Source: Pyropia yezoensis (lineage: Eukaryota > Rhodophyta > Bangiophyceae > Bangiales > Bangiaceae). Taken from it: DNA of 64,000 nucleotides. Each line of letters starts with the position of its first letter. Position 1 is the stretch's first letter. The position numbers and the translations under genes were made by a program. The DNA lies in contig CM020618.1 of assembly GCA_009829735.1 (NCBI GenBank), positions 10,135,119-10,199,118 of the forward strand, written 5' to 3'. This document shows, piece by piece, positions 9,472 through 21,400 of the stretch. The notes beneath the pieces were generated by a model, which was not told the origin of the DNA, ran no database searches, and saw only the letters and a list, made by a program, of their open reading frames with translations.

Positions 9472-12400
9472 TGATGCAGAGCAGCAGAGACGACGGAAGG
9501 GGGGGCGGGGGGAGGGGGGGGGAAGGAAGGGGTTCGCCACGTAGCTACCCAAGGTCACGTTGGTTGCCGCCTCAACCCCCGCACCCCCCGCCGTCGGGCA
9601 GCCACCCCCGCCAAGCGGCTCGTCGCCGTCACTGCGACCGTGGACCGCGACGCCGCGCAGCAGCCCCCGCCGTTGCTGCCGGTCGCCGTTGCCCCCCACC
9701 GTTGCTCTGGTTGCCGTTGCCCCCCGCCGTTGTTGCTGGTTGCCGTTGCCCCCCGCCGTTGTTGCTGGTTGCCGCTGCCCCCCGCCGTAGCTGCTGGTCG
9801 CCGCCGTTCCGTCGGTCGCCGCCGTGGGTGGCTCCTTGCGTGCACGCGTCCAGCAGCGGCGTGGGTGGAAGGCGGTGGGGGTGGAAGGCGGTGGGGGTGG
9901 GGGCGCCGCGTCTACGAGAGCCCAACAGAGGAGGGATGCTTCCACCAAACGGCAGCCCACACGCCGAGCCCCGGCGCCAGGCCGCCGCCATTGGACAGTG
10001 GGGTGGGGGGTGGCCAATCACCCTGACGAAGCCCTTCGCGGGCTCGCCTGCTGGGTCCCTGCTCTGGCCATAGGAAGGGCGGGGCCGGCGGCGGTTCGGG
10101 TCCGAGAGGCTGTGGGTAGACGTCCGAAGATGGCACACAGAGCCACGTCTGCCACGCCGTGATTTCGAGAACACATTCAAGGCAACTGTTTTCATCGTAT
10201 ATAAATACGAACGAATGGTGGTCGACATGTGGAGTTAGGCAGGGCCAGGGGGGACCTATTGCAGTTCCGCGAGCTCCCGGTGTTGGTGGCCTCATTTCCG
10301 GTCGCGCTTCTTGCTATGTACGTACCCGCCCTGGTATAGAACGGGGCGCAATTATTGCCAGCAGTGACAGCTGTACTTGCAGCTAAAGGCGCCTCGGCCC
10401 TGAGCAGGGCCTGAACATGAGTGCCTCTTGGCAGCCTCCGTTGTCCGGACAGTGTGCTCGGCACATTGGTGACACAGTCTGGTGGCTTGACCTTGTCTCC
10501 CCCCCAGTCCCCCCCGCGCTCCCGTTGGGCACCACCCATGGCGCCGCGACCGCCCCTTTCCATGCAGCGGCCATAGTCTATCTGGCGCGTCCCGCAGAGA
10601 CGCCAATACTTCCTCATCCAGCGCCGTTCTTCCACTACCGCAGCGATCCCGCTGCTGCATCACCACGGCACGCATTCCCAGTGGCCATGGGACTGGCCGT
10701 CAATACCAGTGGTCGGGTACACGAGGCCCAAATCGCTCGTCAGGAGGGGGGAATGTAAGATTGAGCTGCACAACGGGGGGAGACGCTGCTGCTCATGAGG
10801 CGGTGCAGGTGAGAAGACTGCTATGGCAGGTGCCTCTGGGATGTGGATGGTGAGGCAGAGGGGGTGGTAATGGTACCAGGACATGTATGGATCGTTTCCG
10901 TCAGGCTTGCCTTCGTTCTTGCGGCTCGCGGCTCACGCTATTCTTCGTCAACACCATCGACATACGGCCACTGCTCTTGTACGCCCTCCTCTAGGCCATT
11001 TGCAAAGGACTGTAGAGAGCGGAATGTACCCCACGTGGTGATTGGTGAGCTTGGTGACGGCAGCAGCGTGGCGACCGAGTTGCATCCGGGGATCAGGGCC
11101 CTGGAGCCCATGTGCTTGTGAGAACTCTGGTCAATCCCCGCGGAGCGGGGTTGCACATCTGTCGTCGCCGCAGGAAAAGGACAGCAAACCCAACTCATCA
11201 GCAGAGGTCCCGCCAATGGGGTTCGAGGGGGGGGCAGGACGCTCCTCGTCATGATAAGAAGGATGGGAGCGCGCCTTCCTAACGAATGGGCGTGCACTCT
11301 CATCCTTTCTGTCCGGACACCGGGTCGAGTCTCTCATGCTGTCCATGCATAGCCCGTGACGACACGTGGACGGCGGTGCGTTTTTGGTGGACAGTAGTGT
11401 ACTGTACATACTGTATCCGTGTGATACGTACGCGCGGTCTGGAGACCCGCTGGGTCGACAGACCCCCCGCGTGAGCGCCACACCCCAATCCAGACGTTCA
11501 GAGCAGTTGCGTAGCCTTCTCCCTTGCGCTGTAATCACGTATATTTAAAATGTCAGTACACGATCGTGGCAAACAGTGCCACAATTCGCATCTGAATTAG
11601 TCAAGCGACCGTTGCAGCGCCGTTGCCGCTGTTTGGGTGTGTCTCTTGGCGGCCACTGGTCCAATCCGCCTGCCTCCCACGGCTCGGGGTGGCACGCGTT
11701 TGCGTCGCCTGCCGCTTCTCGTCAACCGCTCCTGGGCGTCGCTTGGGGGGGGGGCCCCCCCGCCGCGGGGGCGGCCGCCGCAACGTTGAGCAGCGGAATT
11801 CTCTTTTCATGGCCGCGCCTGGTGGGTGTGCTGGCCACGCCCGTTCCGCCGTGCAGTGGAGCTCTTAGTGTAGGGATATGGCATAGGATACAGTATCTCC
11901 TCCGCTGTTCTTCTTCTAGTTCTCTCCGGCGCCCCCATTCAGGGCACTCCGGACTGGCACTGTCCTTTCTTACAGACGCCAGCGTGGCGCCAAGTGCCAA
12001 CCACGTCGCGCTCTTGGTCTCAAAAAGGCGGCACGGCAGTTACCGTCGCGCTGGCGTGTCCGACAGGCCTCCTGTGGGCAAGGTCCCCAGTGGGGACAAA
12101 ACCGCCTAGCGCCCCCGCCCTCCCACATTTCGGTCGGTCCCCCTTGGGCGCCCCTCTCCCCTCCCCCCCCCCACCACCGAGACGCCAGAGCATCCCGAGA
12201 GTGGGGCCCGGATCAGCCACGCCGCTACATACCATCACTCTACCCCCCCCCCCCCTCGGACCTTGCGGCGCTGGCGGTCACTCCGCGTCGGTCGGTCCTT
12301 CGCGTCTGTGGAGTGTGTGTACCCTTTAGGAGAGTGTTCTACGGCCACGCTCCCTCCCACCACGCCCGTCCCTCACCCCTCACGCAGATCTGGGCAGTGG

Positions 12401-13500
12401 CTGCCCCTTGCGAGAGGCGGCCGGTGGTCACGCGGCCGCGTGCCCTCGTCACCCAGCGGGCCGCTTGTGCCGGAACGGCCCGCCGCGTCGCGGGCGTGTA
12501 GCTAGGGTCGGGGTGTGCCGCGCGCGCGCGCGCGCCTCTGCGGTGGGGCCGTTGCGTTCTCTTCCGCCCTCCCCCTCTCGTTCTCCCGGCGTTGGTGCCT
12601 GCCAAGCCACCCACCCCCCGGCCCCCCCCCTCCCCCCTTGGACGCCGTCGCCAGCTCCGCCACCTCCACGGGTGGCTGAGGAAGCGCCGCCGCCGCGTCT
12701 GGCGTTCCAGTCGAGGTGGCTCGGCAGCGGCGTCGGCGGCCCCCCGGCGCCCCCCCCCTCGAGCGTCCCCTGCTGCCGCCCCCGCCTCCACCCCCGCTCG
12801 GTGGAGGTCTGGTGGGGGGGGGGAGGAGGACGCCGAGGCGGACGGGGCTCGGCCCGCCGCGCCCGCCCCACGCCCGCCCCACACGCTTGTCTGCCTGCTC
12901 CCCCGCTTCTTCCGCTGGCCGCGCTGACGGCGGGGGGGGGGGGCGGGGGGGGTGGGGAGCGGAGGTGTGCCGCGCGGTCTGCGCCACCGCGCGACGAGGC
13001 CGCCTCCCGGCGGGAGCGTGCACGTCTCGCCGCCCGCCACGGTTGGCGCGCGTCCCGCCCGCACGTTGGGGACCCCGCCTGAGGTGCTCCTTCCCACCCA
13101 CCCCCGCGCGCCGCGACCTTTGGGAGTGCGCGCCCCGCACGCAGCCGCACGGTTCCGCAGACGGTGTGCGCAACGTGCTCCTCACGGCGGACGGATCTCC
13201 CCGTTTGGGCACGCCTCCTGCCCCCCTTCCCCCATCCCCGTTACGGCATCCCCCATTGTGCTGTTCCTCGTCTCGGTCGTGGCGCGTTTCATCCTCCCTC
13301 CTCCCCTCCCCCCGCCCCCCCCGCCCCACACCGCCTTGCTTTCCCCTATCGTCCCTCCTCCTTCCCGGTCCCTCATTGCCGTCCCGTTCGGCTCCCCATC
13401 CCAATCCACACACCCCGCCCTCCCCACGCTCTCTGCTCGGCCCTTCCACCCTTTCCCGCCCCACCGTACACGCACACCCATACCCCCCAACTACTCGACG
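9472..13500. other. Intergenic region, about 4 kb, no supportable gene
   Basis: Base composition drops toward ordinary GC around 10.1-12.0 kb and no open frame shows a conserved domain, organised start or splice-joined homology. It contains a degenerate minisatellite (9680-9810), a shorter repeat at 9867-9903, C runs near 12.24 kb, and a strongly CT-rich stretch (about 13258-13500) that is probably the leader of the next gene. Confidence 0.5.
9680..9810. repeat. Degenerate minisatellite, about 30-bp unit
   Basis: Successive copies of CCGTTGCCCCCCGCCGTTG-type sequence followed by a TTGCTGGTTG or GCTGGTCG spacer, about four imperfect units. A second short tandem repeat (GGTGGAAGGCGGTGGGG) lies at 9867-9903. 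Probably expanded by slippage. Confidence 0.6.
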
Positions 13501-15240
13501 ATGCTCGCGGCAACGCCCCCTAGCCCACCCGGTGCGTCTACCCCGCTGACTCCTCCCGGCCGACCAGTTGGCCCCAGCGAGGGCGCCACGTCGTCGGTGG
13601 CGGGTCGTGGCGGCTGGGGCGGCCGCCCCCCGCCTCTTCACGAGGACGACGATGACGGCATCCGTCCAATTGTGCGCGGGGGGGGGGAGTCAACGACGGG
13701 AGCGGTGGCAGCGGCCGCAGCGACGGGCGTTGGTGGCTCTGGCGGGCCTGTCTACTCGGCTACCCCTCACCACCGGCGGTGCTATACGCTCGACGACGAC
13801 GAGGAGCTAGAGGACGAGGACGCCATTGGCCCCGCACCCCCGTCGGACCAATTGCCACCGGGAGCGGGTGTCGGCGGCTCGGCGTTTGCGTCGTCGCCTG
13901 CATTGCACGCCGACCCGGCCGACTGGGAGCGGCTCGCCATTGAGGCAGCCGACCGTCAGTTGGCGCTCGAGCTCCACCGGTCGTTGAATGAGGGCGAGTC
14001 GGGGTCGGCCGGCTCACCGTCAGCCGCCTCGGCCGCCACCCCACCACCTCTTCAAACCAGCCGCCCCGCGTCGTCGTTGTCCATGAGCTCCCTCCCGCCG
14101 TCCCTATCATCCCCTGCGGCAGGTACCACCCCGCAACGCCTTCGCCGGCAATCGCCAGGGGAGGTGGCTCAAGAAGCGGCCGACGCGGCGTTGGCGGCGC
14201 GGGTTCAGTCTCGGTTAACGGCTGCGGCGGGCAGCCTGCGGCTGCCACCCCGGCTGCGCCACACGGAGCGGTCCCGCTTGCTCGCTGCCCTCCGCGCCAC
14301 TGTCGTCCCGGGTATTCGAGCCGCCTTGTCACGAGGTGCGGTCCTCCCACCCCGCGCGTCGTCGATCGCCGTCGTCGGTGGTTACACCCTGTCTGCCCTC
14401 AGTGTGCTGCACCTGACGCTGACGGACGCGTCGGTGAGCCTGCACCCGCTCGCAGAGGGTGCCGTTCTCCGCATCTCTCCCATAGCCATGGACGTGGAAG
14501 TAGGCACGTGGGCGGTGGACGGACGGGCCGGGGGCTTCCTTGGCGCCGTCGGGTCGGGGATGGGCGGCTCGGCAGTGGTGGGCGTGTCGGATATCAGCCT
14601 GGTGGCTAAGATTGTAGCCGCCCGTGGGGAGCACGGCCACGTGACGGGTGGTGTGACGGTGGCGGACTGTGTGGTGGAGGGCGTTGGCGCTGAGGTCTAC
14701 TCGCTGTTCATCCGAGGCGGCGGGATGTTTTCGGGCGCGTGCGTGCGGCCGATGCTGTGGTCGGGCGTGACGGCGGTGGCCACGGCCGCCCTTCGCGAGG
14801 CCCTGTCGGTCCAAGTGCGGGGGGTGAACCTCCTGTCGGACGCGCAAGCGGCAGGCGCGACCAACGGCCGCCCACCGACGGTACCCGCTTCCCCCGGGGG
14901 GGGAGGGGCCGCTTCACGGGAGGCCGCGGCGGCGACTGCGGCGTCGTCGTTTGGGGCAGGATTGAGTGCCCCCGCCTCTGGCCGCAGCGTCTCCTCTCTT
15001 GATGCGTTTCTTGCACCATCAGTGGGCGCGACGGCTGGGCCGTCACGTCTGGTGTCGGTCACGCCCCCGCCACCGGCGGCGCGGCGGGTATCCGATGGAC
15101 CGCCAGCGGGCAGCCAGGCAAGCCTTAACGACGCCGTCCGTGCGGCGCTGGAGAACGGCAAGGGCACCGGACCAGACCGGAATACTGATGATGAGGTCGA
15201 TGATGCAAGTGGGCTGCTCAGCCGGGTGAGCACGTGGTGA
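13501..15240 (+). CDS. Hypothetical protein, 579 aa, no recognised family
   Basis: The ATG at 13501 is the first methionine after a CT-rich, unbiased leader and fits the point where coding character starts. Residues 1-225 are disordered: Pro/Ser/Ala-rich, with an acidic patch (LDDDEELEDED) and a short predicted helix (AIEAADRQLALELHRSL). Residues about 230-455 are compact and ordered, with alternating hydrophobic strands (SALSVLHLTLTDASVSL, MDVEVGTWAVDGR, HVTGGVTVADCVVEGV), glycine-rich turns and no membrane segment. This resembles an elongated beta-rich lipid-binding fold (TULIP/BPI-like), but I cannot support that beyond a guess. The tail (about 460-579) is again low complexity with acidic residues. 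Convergent with the WD40-like gene. Confidence 0.6.
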   Translation: MLAATPPSPPGASTPLTPPGRPVGPSEGATSSVAGRGGWGGRPPPLHEDDDDGIRPIVRGGGESTTGAVAAAAATGVGGSGGPVYSATPHHRRCYTLDDDEELEDEDAIGPAPPSDQLPPGAGVGGSAFASSPALHADPADWERLAIEAADRQLALELHRSLNEGESGSAGSPSAASAATPPPLQTSRPASSLSMSSLPPSLSSPAAGTTPQRLRRQSPGEVAQEAADAALAARVQSRLTAAAGSLRLPPRLRHTERSRLLAALRATVVPGIRAALSRGAVLPPRASSIAVVGGYTLSALSVLHLTLTDASVSLHPLAEGAVLRISPIAMDVEVGTWAVDGRAGGFLGAVGSGMGGSAVVGVSDISLVAKIVAARGEHGHVTGGVTVADCVVEGVGAEVYSLFIRGGGMFSGACVRPMLWSGVTAVATAALREALSVQVRGVNLLSDAQAAGATNGRPPTVPASPGGGGAASREAAAATAASSFGAGLSAPASGRSVSSLDAFLAPSVGATAGPSRLVSVTPPPPAARRVSDGPPAGSQASLNDAVRAALENGKGTGPDRNTDDEVDDASGLLSRVSTW

Positions 15241-15595
15241 GAAGAGATTCGGCGGGGGGAGTGGGTTCTCACTTGTCGGCGCACTCCCGAGGCAGCGCAA
15301 TCCTGTTCGGGAGAGGACTGCGCCCGTTTGCAGGTTGTTTTGTCGCGCCTGCGTCCTCCTTGGATTCTGTTTTCTCGCTTGTATAGCCGTCTGCATCTCG
15401 GCTCATTCTTTCCTTCCCCTGCGTATTCGTCTCGTATTACTTTTTCTCCTGTTCCCAGCGATCTCGTGAAATGGCAGCAGCACTGGCGCCACCGCGCGAG
15501 TCCGTGCTTTTCTCCTTGAACGGGCAGTGGAAGCCTACGGGCGGCTGCGAACGAGTAACCAGCCATGCGTCGTCCGGCACGTACCTCCCCTCTTC
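15241..15595. other. 3' intergenic spacer between convergent genes
   Basis: Less GC-rich and T-rich on the plus strand (GTTTTGTCGC, TTTTTCTCCTG), as expected for 3' UTRs and polyadenylation regions of the flanking convergent genes. No open frame of interest. Confidence 0.5.
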
Positions 15596-16702
15596 TCAGC
15601 CCTGAACCTTGACGCATGTCCACCCTCCCCCCACCCCACCACCCACCTTCCACAGCCACACCCCTCCCCCTTCGCTCTGGGCAGCAACGGCCCCTCCTCC
15701 CCCCCCCTGCATGGCAACCGATGCAATCCCCCCCCCGCCCGCCGCGCCCGACGCCTCATCCCACACCACGTCCGGCGCGAGAGCGTCCATGTCGGCAGAG
15801 CCGCCGCCCCAGCCGCCCACGACGCCGCCCAGTTCGGCCCGCCACAGCCGCACGCTCCCCGACGCGTCGCCCGCGACGGCAAGGACGACGCCCCCCCGGC
15901 GGCGGCGCCCCCCCCCACCGCCGCCACCCGCAGCACCCCCCCCCCCCCCCCAGCCGCCCGCCACCCCTCCTACCCGCACGTCAACGGCGGTAAGGGGCAC
16001 TCCCGGCGCGTCCTCCGTGTCAGCTTCCTCGGACGCCACGCACACCCCCACCCGCACATAATCAGTGCCGCGGGAGCGGGCGTAGAGGCGGACGGCGCCG
16101 TCGGCGGCGGCGGCGGCCACCACGGCGGCGGCCTCGTCCACCGCCAGGGCCGTGATGGGCACCGCCCGGCCGCCGTCCGACACGTCGAGGGCGGCGCCGA
16201 GGGACCAGCCTCCCCATGACCCTGGGTCCCCATCCTCGTCGGGCGTGTGCACCCGCAGGATGCCGTCGGCACCGCCCGTAAAGAGCGCGTGCCGGCGGGC
16301 CACCACCGCCGCCAGCGGGCCGGCACAAACGGGCAGGACCGCCCGGACAGACAGGTCGGCCGGGTCGTAGAGGGTCACCCGCCCGCCCGAGTCAGACACC
16401 GCCACTGTAGGGGGCGATGCCTCTGGCGGGAAAAATGCAACCGCCGTTGGTCGCGGCGCGTGCGTCGTGGCCGCAACCCGCGTCCACGTGCCGGCGGTGA
16501 GGTCCGCGGTGGCCAGGACGGTGAGCGCGCCAGCATCGTCGTCATATTCCTCGCCATCCGAGGAAGGGGAAGGGGTAGCGAGGACTACCCGGTCACCGGC
16601 CGCGTCATAGGCACAGCAGGTGCCAGGTGCTGAAGGGGGGAGTGGGCGAGGAGAGGACCCCGCTGACGGCGTCAGCATCTCCGTGTCCTCCATTTCAAAC
16701 AT
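15596..16702 (-). CDS. WD40-like beta-propeller protein
   Basis: 368 aa from the ATG at 16702 (MFEMEDTEM). The earlier in-frame codons look like leader sequence. At least six blade-like repeats end in hydrophobic or W-D-like strands: GRVTLYDP, GILRVHTP, GAVRLYAR, GSVRLWRAEL and GGVWLWKV, each preceded by an A-V-A/V-V-A strand. It has the size of a single propeller and no other domain, so it is probably a scaffold. A Nup43-type nucleoporin or a small assembly factor would fit the length, but no diagnostic residue lets me choose. Long Gly-rich loops are inserted between blades 4 and 6. It shares a roughly 610-bp divergent promoter region with the plus-strand gene at 17314. Confidence 0.65.
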   Translation of the reverse strand: MFEMEDTEMLTPSAGSSPRPLPPSAPGTCCAYDAAGDRVVLATPSPSSDGEEYDDDAGALTVLATADLTAGTWTRVAATTHAPRPTAVAFFPPEASPPTVAVSDSGGRVTLYDPADLSVRAVLPVCAGPLAAVVARRHALFTGGADGILRVHTPDEDGDPGSWGGWSLGAALDVSDGGRAVPITALAVDEAAAVVAAAAADGAVRLYARSRGTDYVRVGVCVASEEADTEDAPGVPLTAVDVRVGGVAGGWGGGGGAAGGGGGGGRRRRGGVVLAVAGDASGSVRLWRAELGGVVGGWGGGSADMDALAPDVVWDEASGAAGGGGIASVAMQGGGGGAVAAQSEGGGVWLWKVGGGVGGGWTCVKVQG

Positions 16703-17313
16703 GGTGCCAGCAGAAAATGTGGAGGAGGGTGGCCGGTGATGGCGCGGAAAGTAGTCCGAGGGGCGTTGCGCAATGACGGAGCGCGCGCACGCCAACGACA
16801 GCGCCAGAGGGGAGAGGCGGTTGCCGCTGAGACAACGCCCACCAGCCGTCAATTGCCGAACGGGCCTGCCTCTAGAAAAGGCAACAAAGTGACATGCCAC
16901 AGCTCCACCGACGTAGGCAATGCAGGTCGCGCAGAGACAGGGCTACACAGGTACACGAAGAAAGAGCCTAGAGCCACTAAAGCTTTAGACACCGAGAGCA
17001 GAGACGGCGACAAGACCTACTCGCCGAGCGATGGGCCGAAGCGCGGGCGGGGGACACGTTGCAAGATACGACTTGCGCACCTTAGTTGTTTTTTTTGACT
17101 AGTGGAGTTGTGCGGACTAGAAGAGAATACTTGATCTCAGAGAGGGTCGGTCACTTGCAGCTCCCTACCCTCAGCTCGATGAAGGCCTTCGTCTCACTCC
17201 GCAGTTGCTTTTGCCCGCTGCTTGTTCACAGGCCGTTGACGCCAGCCAAGACCGTCTCGTATCGTTGGGATCGTTTCCAGCCTCTCCGTGCTTGTGCTTC
17301 TTGGGCGCCGGCC
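16703..17313. promoter_or_regulatory. Divergent intergenic region (likely bidirectional promoter)
   Basis: 611 bp between the starts of two divergent genes (16702 minus, 17314 plus). It includes a comparatively AT-rich stretch around 16960-17110 with a TTGTTTTTTTTGACTAG run. No canonical TATA box or known element can be assigned. The promoter role is inferred from gene orientation only. Confidence 0.35.
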
Positions 17314-17928
17314 ATGGCCGCGTTCGCGCCATCACCAGCTCTGTTTGCCCCCCGGACGGCCGCTGGCCGGTCCAGCCTGCCCTTGGCGGCGCGACCAGCC
17401 GCCCCCGCTGTCGCCCCTCCCCGGCGGCGAGAGGCGGCGACGCCTCGTTGCACGGCCGCCTCGCCGTCATCCCCGCCGCCGCCCGCGGCAGAGGCGAACG
17501 ACGCGACGCCACTCAAGCGGTTCCTCAACGCCACCCCTGCCCTCGGCCGCCTGCGGCTCATCACGTCCAACCGGGACGCGTGCGTGATGGAAGCAATTGC
17601 AACGACGGACAGCCTCTTTTATGCAGTCGGTGGCCCTGCCAAGGCCGAGTATGCCAACATTATTGACCCATCGATCAACCTGGACCTCCACCTCAAGCTG
17701 TCGGGCGTGGCGGGCGCACGGTTCGAGACGGGCGTCAGCCGCGGCGGGGGCGGCGGCACCACCTACATTATCCGTGTGCTGGGGCTGGAGGGGGACGCTG
17801 TCATCTTGTCTCTCTTCATGCAGTGGGACAAGGTCGCGTCGGACGTGAGTGAAGAGCGGGTGGCCGCGTGGATGGCACTCAAGGAGGAGTACTGTGGGCA
17901 GGGGAATGACACGGTTCGGTTTGTGTAA
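17314..17928 (+). CDS. Small plastid-type protein, possibly HutX/ChuX-like fold
   Basis: 204 aa from the ATG at 17314 (MAAFAPSPALFAPRTAAG). The first about 65 residues are Ala/Pro/Ser/Arg-rich without acids, a good plastid transit peptide. The mature part (about 140 aa) begins LKRFLNATPALGRLRLITSN and contains YANIIDPSINLDLHLKL, a glycine loop (RGGGGG), the strand YIIRVLGLEGDAVILSLFMQWD and a C-terminal helix. The order of strands and the asparagine/histidine-rich NIIDP-x-I-N-LDLHL stretch resemble the cytosolic heme-handling HutX/ChuX proteins and their cyanobacterial relatives. This is fold-level intuition, not a confirmed match. Earlier in-frame ATGs exist at 17086 and 17179, but their product lacks targeting character. 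Confidence 0.65.
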   Translation: MAAFAPSPALFAPRTAAGRSSLPLAARPAAPAVAPPRRREAATPRCTAASPSSPPPPAAEANDATPLKRFLNATPALGRLRLITSNRDACVMEAIATTDSLFYAVGGPAKAEYANIIDPSINLDLHLKLSGVAGARFETGVSRGGGGGTTYIIRVLGLEGDAVILSLFMQWDKVASDVSEERVAAWMALKEEYCGQGNDTVRFV

Positions 17929-18453
17929 AGGGCCCAGCGGGTGGCGAAGCGAAGGCGCGAACTTGGGGATAGGAAGGGCCATACGGCTGTACAGCTGTCG
18001 GGTCGGCATTCCCTTCCTATGTGTAAGCTTGCGCTCGACGTTTCTGCTGCGGCGGCGTGGCGAGAGCGTTGTGGGCGTGCGAAGTTTGGCGCCGAGGCCC
18101 ACGTGGTGGTGCAGCGGTGCGGAGGACGTTGCTCCCTGCTCCCTGCTGGTGATTATCTCTTGTTTCCGCTGGATGCACCGTTCGTGTGGCTTCTGATCGT
18201 TCCAGGCGTAGGTATGAGCCTGATCAAATGCGCCTTGACTTGAGGAAGACTCTGTCCATGGTGCAACGAGCCGGCTGGGAACAGGCGCGCGGCTTGCGCC
18301 GTGTCTCTTTTCTTTTTTGTGTGATGACAAACAAAAAGGTAAACACACGGATTAGAAGAAAGACTACAGGGGCCGCGACGGAAAACCTCTGGGTTCGTGC
18401 CGCCCCCCCCGTGTGTGCATTATGGGCGGCCAGTGAACCAATATGTACAGATC
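17929..18453. other. 3' intergenic spacer between convergent genes
   Basis: Contains T- and A-rich runs (TTTCTTTTTTGTGTG and AACAAAAAGG near 18310-18340) likely belonging to 3' UTRs. No gene supported. Confidence 0.5.
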
Positions 18454-21400
18454 TCACCACCCGTTCGCGTCCTTGGCCAGCCCGGTGGTGCCCCCCAGAG
18501 AGCCCCCCACGGTGGACTCAGCGAGAAGGCCCCGCCGCACCAGACGGGCCCAGCGGGCCACCACCACCGCATTCACCGGCCGCGACGGCGCGGGCGCAAT
18601 GGCATCCACCATCGCGTCGAGGACGGCGAGGCGATTGGCATAGCTCCGTCGCAAGGGAGTCATGACCTTGCCCACCGCCCGCATCCCATGGTGCGACGAC
18701 ATCCGCTTCACGCTAGGGATTCCAGGCACCCCAGGAGCCGCAGGTTGGATGTCCCCGACCGGGTCGGGGGCGCCGCTTTCGTCGGTCGCCTCGTCGTCGT
18801 CGTCATCAACATCATAGTAAACACTGGCAGAGTCGGCGTCGGCGGGTGCAGCGCCTTGTCGTTGTGGATGAGAAACTTGCTTCTCGTTGTCGTGGCTCGG
18901 CAGGTGGAGCTCGCGGCTGATTGGCCGCCTTCCCGCTTCGGCAGCGCCGGCGCGAAAGGCGTGGCCAAAACGGCGCACGTCGTCCCGGGTATAGGGCCAG
19001 TCCCACAACCCGCACTTTTCCGACCCGTGGTGCCGCTCACTCCACGCCCGGAACGCCAGCAGGTAGGCAGCCTTCCGGTGGTAGACAAAAGACGCGGATG
19101 GACCCGACGTCAACATCGTGTCTAGGGTGTTGGGGTCCAGGAAAATCTGGCCGTCTGACGTCAGGACCACCTTCTTCCCGACGTGGCAATACATCATCTT
19201 GGGCAACGTGACGATCAGGTCGGCGCTCAGCATGATCCGCCAGTGCATGGGCAGCACCGCATCGTAGGTGCGCTGAAAAGCAAAGTTGCCCACCTGCAAG
19301 TGCAGACACGAGACCGGGGTAGGAACCAAAAACATGAAGAAAGAAAGATAAAACGCACATACAATGACGGTTAGAGGAGAAACCCAAGGGTCGGAAGCCC
19401 CCTTCCGTGCCAAAGGGCTGACCGTACACGCCCGTATGAAGGGTGCATATGGTGCAGCACCGCGCCGCCCATGCCAAATAGAAAGCGGTCCCACAAGGGG
19501 CTCGCGCGAGCGCAACACGCTTACAAGCTTACCTTTGGAGACCCGAAGGTCGTTACACAAATCTCGTGACGACTCAGCGGCAGCTGCGCCCACAGGTCCA
19601 AGGAGCAGATGGTGGCGAGCGCGCCACCGAGGGAGTGACCCGTCAGGTACACTGGTCGGGCCTTCTTCTTGAGCAGCGCGCGCACACGCGCCACTAACGG
19701 CTGCGCGACAGACAAGTAGGCGTCCGCAAAGCCCCTGTGCACGCGGGCGGCGCTGTACTTGGGACCCAGCAACCGCGAAAAGCGCACGCTGTCACGCCGA
19801 ATGACGCCAGGCCCGCCGTCGGGTCCCATCTCCACGTCAGCCCCGAGCCATGCTTCGTCATCACCCGTCAAGCCACTGCGGACGGGGATGTGGCGGCTGG
19901 ATGGGCTGTTGCTGTCCACACTGGGCGGCCGCCGCCCGATGTCCGCGTGCGTCTCACCGGGCTGGTCGCTGGGAGAAGCGCCCGTCGGTCCGTTCCCAGA
20001 TGGTGGGCCCGTCGACGCCACTCTCGCCGCAGCGCCATTGCCGCGGCTATCAGCAACAGGGGGTGGCGGCGCCACCTCGTTGGGCAGCGTGAAGACTGAC
20101 GCCGCAGCCGACGCCTCGAGGACAGAACTCAGTTTGCTGTTAAGCACCTTGAGGTTGGACCGCAAGTTGCGGGTGCTGGTGGTGCCCTTGAACGCCACGA
20201 TAATTCTGTCGTCGGCGTCAACGACAATTGCACGCGTGTCCGTAGCAACGTCGTGGAAGCTGGGCCCAACCGTAAAGTGTCCTTGCGCCTGAAGCTGGTC
20301 CACGTGCTTCATCTTGGGGGTCTCCACATACGAGGCCAGCCAAGCAAAGTTGAGGAGAGCCGCGTGAGTCTGTAACACAAAGCAGCTGGCCTTGAGCACA
20401 TGCTTGTGACGCCGCGTCTCCCGCTTGCGATAGGTCAGGGGTTCCGGCGTCTGATGGGCACCCAGGTCTCCCTTCTTATCCTCCCGCGCCCAGCGCCACC
20501 ACGACTGCGGCTGTTGAACAGAATGGTCACTCGCCTCGCTCGACTGGGCCTCCAGACGGGTACAGAGTGGTCCCACACTAGGAAGAGTACGTGTCGAATC
20601 ACTGCGCTCCGTGAACGTCTCGAAATAGTCCCTTGCGTCGCTTGACACGGCTGCGTACGAAGGCTCGCCCCGGAACCAGCCAAGGAAACCTTTCGAGTCC
20701 GCCGGCAAGTTGACATAGGTGAGGATGAACACGTAGGCAAAGAAGACCACGTAAAACCCACAGCGGAGGAACTGCTGAACGTCCAGCAGGAGTTGCTCCT
20801 CCATGAAGCCAATAGTGAGGGTCAAGGATTGAACATAGACCATAGTTGGAGTCAGGGATACCAGCAAGCCCGCCAGGAACGTGTAGGACACGTAAAAAAT
20901 GGAGTTGCAGTATGCGTAGTAGCGGAACGTCACCTGCTTTGAGCGAGTGCGCATGTAGTCGGCCGCCATCAGGACCCGCCGGGTGACCACGCCCTCCCAT
21001 ACGATCCAGCCAATAATGGCAATCTCCACGGCCGTCAAGGCCATGACGTAAGAGACCGAAAAGGCCCGCCCCGTCCACAGGTTGTACTTCGTGAAAAGGA
21101 GCAGGAGGTACGCGGCGGACACGATAGGCGCCGCCGACGTGTGGATGCTATACTTGTACTCCGCAATGAACTTGGCCGCAAAATAAGCGACTAGGACGAT
21201 CACCTTGGGCGCGTAAAACCGTACGCCCAGCCGCTGGTGCGGGTCCAGAATCCGCAGGGAGCACATGCTGGCCCACACAAAGAAGAGGGTGGAGACGGTA
21301 AAAGCCCCGTCACGAATAGAGTTCATCGCTGGCTCGACAGCTTGCCACACCCGTACGGGCAGGGAGAGCGCATCCGACCCGTTACCGCTGGTCTGCTTCA

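Noticed and set aside
9912..10295. Minus-strand open frame near 10 kb and its neighbours
   Set aside because: No domain, overlaps the minisatellite-adjacent region, no splice pattern to support it.
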